DNA of 11,477 bases, taken from positions 1-11,477 of the forward strand of contig JASHXK010000506.1 in the NCBI GenBank assembly GCA_030043575.1, given 5' to 3'. Positions 5,707 to 11,477 of the stretch are shown here, piece after piece. Each line of letters begins with the position of its first letter. Positions within the stretch are counted from its first letter, which is position 1. The notes under the pieces are model-generated. The model did no database searches. It was given only the letters and a program-made list of their open reading frames with translations, and was not told where the DNA came from. Source of the stretch: Terriglobales bacterium. GTDB lineage: Bacteria; Acidobacteriota; Terriglobia; Terriglobales; Acidobacteriaceae. The position numbers and the translations under genes were made by a program.

Positions 5707-5724
5707 CAAGGCTGGTGGGTTTTT
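5694..5724 (+). terminator. Rho-independent terminator (attenuator) before aspartate kinase
   Basis: AACCCACC (5694-5701) pairs with GGTGGGTT (5714-5721), and GCC (5702-5704) with GGC (5710-5712), around the loop CGCAA with one bulged T (5713). The stem has 11 pairs, mostly G-C. The hairpin runs into TTTTT (5720-5724). It is the strongest terminator in the window and lies 29 bp upstream of the aspartate kinase start, with no other gene end nearby that it could serve except the Thr-rich leader ORF. That position makes it an attenuator rather than an ordinary gene-end terminator. Confidence 0.88.
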
Positions 5725-5753
5725 CGTTTGCTGCAAATCGAGTGGGAGGCTGC

Positions 5754-7193
5754 ATGATCGTAATGAAGTTTGGCGGAACGTCAGTCGAAGACGAATGGGC
5801 GATCGAGCGCGTGTCGCAGATCGTGCGCCCTCGTCTGCCCGAGAGTCCTGTTGTAGTGGTCAGCGCCATGGCCGGAGTTACCGACTCGCTGCTCTCCATG
5901 GCGCGAGCTGCCGCTGCCGCACGGCTGCAGGCTGCTCTCAAGGACCTGCGTGGGCTGCGCCGGCGGCATCTTGCCGTGATCGAGGCGCTGTTACGTAAGC
6001 CGGGCCCAGGGCTGGCCGATGTGTTCAAGCTGTTGGATGAGTTGCAAGACGTGCTGCGCGGCATCGCTGCTCTCGGCGAGCTCACGCCGCGAACCACCGA
6101 TCACGTTCTGTCCTTCGGCGAACTGCTTTCCAGCCGAATCGTCACCGCCGCTCTTGGCGCTCGTGGCATAGCTGCGGAATTAGTCGACTCGCGAGACTGC
6201 ATCGTAACCGACGCTGCGCACACTAGCGCCGTTCCTCTGCTCCAGCCGACCGATGAACGGTTGGGAGCTCGATTACAACCTCTGCTGCTGGCCGGAAAGG
6301 TGCCGGTAATGGCTGGCTTCATCGCCGCGACGATCGACGGGGTTTCCACCACGCTCGGCCGCGGCGGCTCGGATTTTTCCGCTGCGATCATCGGTGCGGC
6401 CCTGGGCGCAAAGCGCATCGAAATCTGGACCGACGTTGAGGGCATGATGACCACCGATCCTCGCTTATGCGAGCGGGCTCGCCGGATTGAGGTGATCGGC
6501 TTCGATGAGGCGGCCGAGATGGCATACTTCGGCGCCAAGGTTCTGCATCCGGCAACCCTGATCCCGGCAATCAGGAAGAACATCGCGGTTTATGTCTTGA
6601 ACTCGCGCCAGCCCGAGAGACCAGGCACTTGCATTCGCGCTCGTGCCCCCCGCAGTCGCACGACCTTTCGCGCCATCGCAGCCAAGACTGGCATGAGGGT
6701 CGTCAATGTCCGGTCGCCGCGACGCCTGGGAGCGAATGGATTCCTGCGCGCTGTATTCGAGACACTCGAGCGCCACGGCTGCGCGGCCGATCTGGTTTCG
6801 ACCTCCGAAGTGAGTGTGTCGATTGCTCTGGACCTCGTGCAGGCGAGCAGCGGGCTGGTGGGAGATCTCAAGCAGTTGGGCGACGTGGAAATGGAGGACG
6901 CCAAGGCGATCATTTGCCTTGTCGGGAAACACATTCGCGGCCAGGTTGGCGTTGCCGCCCGGGTCTTCGACACGCTGGCAGCGGCCAACATCAACGTACA
7001 CATGATTTCTCAGGGAGCGTCCGAGATCAATATTGGTTTTGTCATCGAAGAGCGCGATGTGCCCGAAGCGGTCAAGCGCCTGCACCAGCGCTTCTTTGAG
7101 CCGAAGCATCGCGCAAGCGGGGTTCAGGTCATCTCGCGCAAATTGAAGCGGCCAACTTCGAATGCTCCTGCATTGCGCGCGGAGGTGGGTTGA
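5754..7193 (+). CDS. lysC: Aspartate kinase (monofunctional, two ACT domains)
   Basis: A 479-residue enzyme phosphorylating aspartate, the first step toward threonine, methionine and lysine. The N-terminus MIVMKFGGTSV carries the nucleotide-binding KFGGTSV (5-11). TLGRGGSDFSA (200-210) and the WTDVEGMMTTDPR segment (225-237) are kinase-core signatures. A helical insert of about 70 residues in the N-terminal half resembles the AK III/ThrA type. Two C-terminal ACT modules (about 317-382 and 383-452, the latter with MISQGASEINIGF) imply allosteric amino-acid inhibition; context favours threonine, but lysine cannot be excluded. ATG 5754 lies 4 bases after GGGAGG (5744-5749); ATG 5763 is also possible. 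Expression should depend on readthrough of the terminator at 5694-5724. The next gene begins immediately after the TGA, in the same frame. The name thrA would be equally fair. Confidence 0.95.
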   Translation: MIVMKFGGTSVEDEWAIERVSQIVRPRLPESPVVVVSAMAGVTDSLLSMARAAAAARLQAALKDLRGLRRRHLAVIEALLRKPGPGLADVFKLLDELQDVLRGIAALGELTPRTTDHVLSFGELLSSRIVTAALGARGIAAELVDSRDCIVTDAAHTSAVPLLQPTDERLGARLQPLLLAGKVPVMAGFIAATIDGVSTTLGRGGSDFSAAIIGAALGAKRIEIWTDVEGMMTTDPRLCERARRIEVIGFDEAAEMAYFGAKVLHPATLIPAIRKNIAVYVLNSRQPERPGTCIRARAPRSRTTFRAIAAKTGMRVVNVRSPRRLGANGFLRAVFETLERHGCAADLVSTSEVSVSIALDLVQASSGLVGDLKQLGDVEMEDAKAIICLVGKHIRGQVGVAARVFDTLAAANINVHMISQGASEINIGFVIEERDVPEAVKRLHQRFFEPKHRASGVQVISRKLKRPTSNAPALRAEVG

Positions 7194-8489
7194 ATGGCAA
7201 CGGCAAGAATTGAACGCTTGCCTCTCGCGCAGGCCGAGTGCCGCGTTGCGATTGCCGGCTTCGGTACCGTCGGTAATGCTGTCGCTCGGCTGTTGCACAG
7301 CCGGCGCGACCAATCCCGGCTGCGCCTCACGCATATCTGCAATCGCAACGTCGCTCGCAAGAAAGCCGGCTGGCTCGGACACGATGTGGTCTGGATCGAA
7401 GATCTGCAGCAGATACTGGACTCCGATGCCGACGTGATCGTCGAGTTGATGGGAGGTCTGGAGCCGGCATATCAGTTGGTGCGAGGTGCGCTACAGTCCG
7501 GCAAGTCGGTGGTAACGGCCAACAAGCAGCTCATGGCGAGATTCGGTACGGAACTGCTCCACTTGGCCAACCACAACGGCCAGTACCTCGGCTTCGGCGC
7601 CTGTGTGGCGGGCGGAGTGCCGGTGCTGTCGGCCCTGCAGGATGGACTGCTTGGTGACCGCTTGATCCAGGTACGGGGAATTCTGAATGGCACGTGCAAC
7701 TACATCCTGACCCGTATTGAGCAAGCCGGAATTTCTTTTAACGAGGCTCTGACAGAGGCTCAGCAAGCCGGATTTGCCGAAGCTGATCCGACCGACGACA
7801 TCGATGGCCACGACGCGGCCGCCAAGCTGGCAATCCTGGCGCGCGTAGGACTGAGGGTGGACGTCGCACCGGAACAGGTCTTGCGGCGCTCAATCCGCGA
7901 TCTCGCGGCCATCGATTTCGATTATGCCCACGAGCTGGGTTGCACCATCCGCCAGATGTCCACGGCAGAACTGCGCGACGGACAGGCGCACCTGGCCGTC
8001 GAGCCTTCGCTCGTGCCACTCACCTCGCCGTTCGCGGGCATTCTTGGCAGCCAGAACGTGATCGTGAGCACCGGGGAATTTGGCGGCGACACGATGTTTG
8101 CAGGGCACGGCGCCGGCGGATATCCCACGGCGGTCGCGGTTGTTTCCGATTTGCTGCAAGCCGCGCGGAACTGTGGTTGTGCCGGAAGAATTGCGGAGCA
8201 CGCCGGCATCGCGTCTTGCGAAACGACAAATGATTTCGAAGCGCCGCAATACCTGCGCTTTGTGGTTCGCGACCGGCCCGGAATCATCGCGCAGATAGCA
8301 TCGGTGCTGGCGCGCCATCATATCAACCTCGACGCCGTCCTGCAGAGACCGGGATATGACAAATCCGGGTTGCCGTTCGTGATCACTCTTGAGCCGTGCA
8401 AGCAAGATTCGCTGCAGACCGTGCTGCGGGAAATTGCGGAGTTTGATTTTCTGGCGGAAGCGCCACTACGCATGCCAGTCGTGAAATAG
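7194..8489 (+). CDS. hom: Homoserine dehydrogenase with C-terminal ACT domain
   Basis: A 431-residue NAD(P)-dependent oxidoreductase that reduces aspartate semialdehyde to homoserine. The Rossmann motif AGFGTVG (21-27) opens the nucleotide-binding domain, and SVVTANKQL holds Lys111. The catalytic segment DPTDDIDGHDAAAKLAILA (198-216) contains the expected Asp207 and Lys211. GTCNYIL (166-172) is part of the substrate site. The C-terminal ACT domain (about 353-425, with VVRDRPGIIAQIASVL) is typical of threonine-inhibited enzymes of about 430 residues. ATG 7194 follows the aspartate kinase TGA directly, with GGAGGTG (7181-7187) six bases upstream inside the kinase gene, so translation is coupled. 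The two genes share a frame and together have the order of the fused AK-HSD enzyme ThrA. Confidence 0.96.
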   Translation: MATARIERLPLAQAECRVAIAGFGTVGNAVARLLHSRRDQSRLRLTHICNRNVARKKAGWLGHDVVWIEDLQQILDSDADVIVELMGGLEPAYQLVRGALQSGKSVVTANKQLMARFGTELLHLANHNGQYLGFGACVAGGVPVLSALQDGLLGDRLIQVRGILNGTCNYILTRIEQAGISFNEALTEAQQAGFAEADPTDDIDGHDAAAKLAILARVGLRVDVAPEQVLRRSIRDLAAIDFDYAHELGCTIRQMSTAELRDGQAHLAVEPSLVPLTSPFAGILGSQNVIVSTGEFGGDTMFAGHGAGGYPTAVAVVSDLLQAARNCGCAGRIAEHAGIASCETTNDFEAPQYLRFVVRDRPGIIAQIASVLARHHINLDAVLQRPGYDKSGLPFVITLEPCKQDSLQTVLREIAEFDFLAEAPLRMPVVK

Positions 8490-8498
8490 GAGCTGTTC

Positions 8499-9716
8499 AT
8501 GCATCTTCGCTGTAGCAATACCGAGTGTGCCGCAACCCTGGATCTACACGACCGGGCACTGTCGTGTCCCGTCTGTGCCGAGTTGCTCGAAGTCGTGATT
8601 GACCCTCCGACGCTGTCGCCGGCTGAGCTTAGGCGTGTGTGGCTTGAGCGCAGGTGCTCGTATGATCCGCGCGATCTCAGCGGGGTTTGGCGCTTTCGCG
8701 AATTTCTGCCCGATGGCTATTCCGAAATCGTGACCATGGGAGAAGGCAACTGCCCGCTGATCAAGGGCAAGAAAACGGCGCAGTGGGCAGGCTTGGGCAA
8801 TCTCCGATTCAAGCATCTCGGCTGGAATCCGACGGCTTGCTTCAAAGATCTGGGAATGACAGTTGGCGTGACCGAAGCGCTGTTCGTTGGCGCCAAGGCC
8901 GTCGGTTGCGCCTCCACCGGCAATACTTCCGGTTCACTTGCCGCTTACGCAGCGCGCGCGGGTCTGCACGCGAAGGTCTATCTGCCGGCAGGATACGTTT
9001 CGGCCAACAAGCTGGCGCAGGTCCTGGATTTCGGCGCCGAAGTTGTACAGGTCGACGGTAACTTCGACGCTGCTCTCGCGCAGATTCTCCGGGACGCAAA
9101 CGACGGCCTGTATTTCCTGAACTCGATCAACCCGTTTCGCCTGGAAGGCCAGAAGATTGCGATGTTCGAAATGCTGGAGCAACTCGGCTGGCAGGCCCCG
9201 GATTATGTCGTCGTACCCGGCGGCAATCTTGGCAATGGTTCGGCGTTTGGCAAGGCGCTGGAGGAACTTCACGCCGCTGGTTTTCTCGACAAGCTGCCGC
9301 GAATGGTCATCGTGCAGGCAGAAGGCGCAAATCCGCTGGCGAAGCTGTGGCGTTCCGGCGCGCGCGAACTTCATCCAGTCGAAGAGCCTGAGACTGCAGC
9401 AACGGCGATTCGTATTGGCAATCCGCGCTCGTGGAAGAAGGCACTGCGCACGCTGCACCGCACCAACGGTTTTGTGATGGACGTAAGCGACCAGGAGATC
9501 GCCGAGGCGAAGGCGATGATCGGACGCGACGGCATCGGCTGTGAACCGGCGTCCGCCACCACATTGGCCGCTCTGCGGAAGCTTGCCCGGCAGGGCGAGA
9601 TCGACCGCGATGCTGTCGTCGTCGCTGTCCTCACCGGCCACGCTCTGAAAGACACCGATTTCATAGTCAACTCGCACTTACGCGAACCAGCCTTGGAAGG
9701 AGTTTGTTGCGCATGA
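8499..9716 (+). CDS. thrC: Threonine synthase (PLP-dependent)
   Basis: A 405-residue PLP enzyme converting O-phosphohomoserine to threonine, the last step of the pathway. GWNPTACFKDLGM (108-120) carries the Schiff-base Lys116. STGNTSGSLAAYAARAG (139-155) and PGGNLGNGSAFG (240-251) are cofactor-binding loops, and the C-terminal CEPASATTLAAL and TGHALKD are family signatures. This is the shorter type I recognise from archaea, actinobacteria and plants, not the E. coli ThrC type. The N-terminus has Cys5, Cys10, Cys23 and Cys26, which look like a small zinc ribbon (C-x4-C ... C-x2-C). ATG 8499 has AGGAG (8488-8492) six bases upstream, overlapping the end of hom, and lies 9 bp after it. It ends in an ATGA overlap with thrB. 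Confidence 0.95.
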   Translation: MHLRCSNTECAATLDLHDRALSCPVCAELLEVVIDPPTLSPAELRRVWLERRCSYDPRDLSGVWRFREFLPDGYSEIVTMGEGNCPLIKGKKTAQWAGLGNLRFKHLGWNPTACFKDLGMTVGVTEALFVGAKAVGCASTGNTSGSLAAYAARAGLHAKVYLPAGYVSANKLAQVLDFGAEVVQVDGNFDAALAQILRDANDGLYFLNSINPFRLEGQKIAMFEMLEQLGWQAPDYVVVPGGNLGNGSAFGKALEELHAAGFLDKLPRMVIVQAEGANPLAKLWRSGARELHPVEEPETAATAIRIGNPRSWKKALRTLHRTNGFVMDVSDQEIAEAKAMIGRDGIGCEPASATTLAALRKLARQGEIDRDAVVVAVLTGHALKDTDFIVNSHLREPALEGVCCA

Positions 9717-10684
9717 ACACCATGAGCATTGACGCCGTGGAGAGAATCCGAGTTTCGCCGAGCGCGGCGGACAATTTCGAAATCAAGGTGCCAGCCTCGA
9801 TCGCTAATCTGGGCCCGGGCTTCGACACGTTGGCGGTTGCTGTGCAGCTGTATTTGCGTCTGCGAGTGAAGAGGCTGCCAGGACGCGGCGAGCTGCATTT
9901 TCATTTTGTCGATCACTTGCTGCATGGCGAAAACTGCATCGAGCGCGCCTATCGCTCGCTGGCGGGCGCGGACTTCGATAGACTCCCCTCCTTGTCGGTC
10001 GAAGTCCGCAGCGAAATTCCCATGCGAGCAGGACTCGGCAGCAGCGCGGCTGCGACCGTTGCCGGGCTTAGGCTATATGAAGCGATTGCCGGGCCAACTC
10101 CTGTTGCTACCTTGCTGAACGCAGCGTGTGCGCTGGAATCTCATCCGGACAACGCGGCCGCTTCGTTGCTGGGAGGATTGACGATCAGCTGCCAGCTTGC
10201 TGATGGTGTGGTTCATGCTACGAGCGTCACGTGGCCGGAGCCACTGGAATTTGTGGTCCTGACGCCCGATCAGCCGCTGACGACTGATGCCTCCCGCGCC
10301 GTGTTGCCCCAATGCGTCTCGCGCAACGATGTCGTTTTCAACCTGCAACGCGTGGCGTTGCTGCTGAATTCGCTGCAAACCGGCGACTACTCGCTGCTGA
10401 AACATGCTCTGGAGGATCGCGTGCATCAACCGTCGCGTCAGAAAATCGTGCCTGCCCTGGCTGAGGCGCTGAAGATAGAACATCCCGATCTCCTTGGCGT
10501 ATGCCTGAGCGGCTCTGGACCCTCGATCGTGGCGATTGCCGAACGTAGTCATCGCCCGATCGGCCGTTTGCTGGGATCGGTATATGAACGGTTCGGCGTC
10601 AGCCATACGGTTCGCACCTTGCAGGCACATCACGGCGTCGACCAGCGATTGCCGATATTTCGCTCAGGATTATTGTGCTGTTGA
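9713..10684 (+). CDS. thrB: Homoserine kinase (GHMP family)
   Basis: A 323-residue kinase that phosphorylates homoserine to O-phosphohomoserine, the substrate of the preceding gene's product. GHMP motifs are in order: VPASIANLGPGFDTLAVAV (26-44), the ATP loop PMRAGLGSSAAATVAG (103-118), SHPDNAAAS (143-151), and C-terminal LSGSGPS (265-271). Length matches the family (about 300-330). ATG 9713 overlaps the thrC stop as ATGA, with AAGGAG (9697-9702) ten bases upstream; TTG 9704 lies too close to the Shine-Dalgarno, and ATG 9722 is a further alternative. The overlap implies translational coupling to thrC. The protein ends FRSGLLCC. No intrinsic terminator is visible after the stop. Confidence 0.95.
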   Translation: MNTMSIDAVERIRVSPSAADNFEIKVPASIANLGPGFDTLAVAVQLYLRLRVKRLPGRGELHFHFVDHLLHGENCIERAYRSLAGADFDRLPSLSVEVRSEIPMRAGLGSSAAATVAGLRLYEAIAGPTPVATLLNAACALESHPDNAAASLLGGLTISCQLADGVVHATSVTWPEPLEFVVLTPDQPLTTDASRAVLPQCVSRNDVVFNLQRVALLLNSLQTGDYSLLKHALEDRVHQPSRQKIVPALAEALKIEHPDLLGVCLSGSGPSIVAIAERSHRPIGRLLGSVYERFGVSHTVRTLQAHHGVDQRLPIFRSGLLCC

Positions 10685-10786
10685 GAGAAACCATCGTAAG
10701 CGAAGTACGAAAAGCGAACAGCGAACAGCGACGAGCGGACCCTCGCGTTACACTTGAGTTTCATTCCAATCGCGAAAGGGCTCGCA
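10685..10786. other. thrB-folD gap with a short tandem repeat and a weak promoter candidate
   Basis: This 102-bp gap has AGCGAAC (10713-10719) followed by a second AGCGAAC (10720-10726), then the related AGCGACG (10727-10733) and AGCG. TACACT (10749-10754) resembles a -10 box and would start transcription near 10761, but no -35 stands out. No terminator hairpin is visible, so folD could be read from the thr operon, from its own promoter, or both. AAAGGG (10775-10780) is the folD ribosome-binding site. Confidence 0.4.
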
Positions 10787-11477
10787 ATGCCGGCCAGTAT
10801 TCTCGACGGAACAAAAATCGCAGCGCAAATCAAGGCGGAAGTCGCAGAAGAAGTAAAGGAGCTTACCGCTGCCGGACTTCGGCCCGGGCTGGCGGTGGTG
10901 CTCGCCGGACACAATCCTGCCTCCGAAATCTACGTTCGCAATAAGGTGAAAGCTTGCGAGCAGCTTGGCATCTACAGCGAAAAACACACACCGGGAGACG
11001 ATGTCACCACCGCCGAGCTGCTGGCGCTGGTCGACGATCTGAACCGCCGCAATGAGATTGACGGCATCCTGGTGCAGCTACCGCTACCGGCACAGGTCGA
11101 CGCGAAGAAAGTCCTGCTGGCCGTCTCGCCTGAAAAAGATGTCGACGGCTTCCATCCCATGAATGTTGGCTATCTTTCCACCCAGCGCCCCGGTCTGGTG
11201 CCTTGTACGCCCGCCGGCATCATCGAGATCCTCAAGCGCAGCAACATTCCAATCGCCGGCGCTGAAGCCGTGGTTGTTGGACGCAGCGACATCGTGGGTA
11301 AACCCGTCGCCATGCTGTTGCTCAACGGCAATGCGACGGTGACCGTCTGCCATTCCAAGACCCGTGATCTCCCAGGAGTCTGCCGGCGCGCTGACATCCT
11401 GGTGGCCGCGATCGGCAAAGCGGGAATGATCACGCCCGACTTCGTGAAACCGGGAGCGACGGTGATCGACGTCGGCA
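10787..11477 (+). CDS. folD: FolD: methylenetetrahydrofolate dehydrogenase/cyclohydrolase (partial)
   Basis: The first 230 codons of a bifunctional enzyme that oxidises 5,10-methylene-THF and hydrolyses the product to 10-formyl-THF; the gene runs past the window end (family length about 290-300). It starts MPASILDGTKIAAQIKAEV. PASEIYVRNKVKACEQLGI carries the catalytic Tyr49 and Lys53. VQLPLP, SPEKDVDGFHPMNVG, PCTPAGI and VVVGRSDIVGKPVAMLL follow in the usual order, the last being the Rossmann/NADP loop. ATG 10787 has AAAGGG six bases upstream. It is in the same direction as thrB, 102 bp away. Its one-carbon role is unrelated to threonine synthesis in the strict sense, so co-transcription is possible but unproven. 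Confidence 0.96.
   Translation, partial: MPASILDGTKIAAQIKAEVAEEVKELTAAGLRPGLAVVLAGHNPASEIYVRNKVKACEQLGIYSEKHTPGDDVTTAELLALVDDLNRRNEIDGILVQLPLPAQVDAKKVLLAVSPEKDVDGFHPMNVGYLSTQRPGLVPCTPAGIIEILKRSNIPIAGAEAVVVGRSDIVGKPVAMLLLNGNATVTVCHSKTRDLPGVCRRADILVAAIGKAGMITPDFVKPGATVIDVG

Noticed and set aside
5546..5753. T-box or lysine riboswitch in the leader of the thr operon
   Set aside because: No T-box antiterminator consensus (GGGTGGNACC) is present, and the leader is too short and lacks the conserved multi-helix core of a lysine riboswitch. The Thr-rich ORF explains the terminator better.
6465..7382. 305-codon minus-strand frame across the aspartate kinase/hom junction
   Set aside because: It is antisense to two certain genes and spans their junction. 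It is typical of long shadow frames in GC-rich DNA.
8934..9677. 247-codon minus-strand frame opposite thrC
   Set aside because: The thrC frame has the PLP Lys and loops; the antisense frame shows only low-complexity Arg/Val/Asp patterns.
10713..10737. CRISPR-like repeat
   Set aside because: Only a few 7-bp units in direct tandem without spacers; this is a short simple repeat.

Overview
The window looks like chromosomal DNA of a moderately GC-rich Gram-negative bacterium, most likely an acidobacterium. This is inferred from the protein style, the gene order aspartate kinase - hom - thrC - thrB, and short interspersed palindromes of a kind I associate with that phylum; no marker gene proves it. 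There are no rRNA or tRNA genes, transposases or CRISPR arrays.

Positions 1-252 are a non-coding patchwork of short palindromes, including two copies of a 23-24 bp unit. A small conserved-looking Trp/Arg-rich protein of unknown function (253-573, minus) faces a divergent endonuclease III-like DNA glycosylase gene (651-1418, plus). After a 319 bp non-coding stretch holding two inverted repeats comes a hybrid sensor histidine kinase (1738-3795, plus; one membrane segment, two PAS domains, HisKA/HATPase and a receiver). It converges on a secreted acid-sphingomyelinase-like metallophosphoesterase (3846-5357, minus).

The main unit is a compact threonine operon: aspartate kinase (5754-7193), homoserine dehydrogenase (7194-8489), threonine synthase (8499-9716) and homoserine kinase (9713-10684). 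Together they carry aspartate to threonine except for aspartate-semialdehyde dehydrogenase, which is not in the window. Junctions are 0 bp, 9 bp and an ATGA overlap, so the four genes are almost certainly co-transcribed and translationally linked. folD starts 102 bp further on and runs off the end.

The most notable element is in front of the operon. A good sigma70-type promoter (TTGACG-18-TACAGT) is followed by a short ORF (5586-5669) with seven threonine codons in 27 residues, six of them ACA, a codon that is rare in the operon. The ORF is followed by a strong rho-independent terminator (5694-5724) that ends 29 bp before the aspartate kinase start. A perfect 7-bp pairing between the leader ORF (5638-5644) and the terminator's left arm (5700-5706) would act as antiterminator, and a perfect 7-bp hairpin (5607-5626) fits a pause structure. 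This is the architecture of a thr-operon transcription attenuator like enterobacterial thrL, apparently in a distant lineage.
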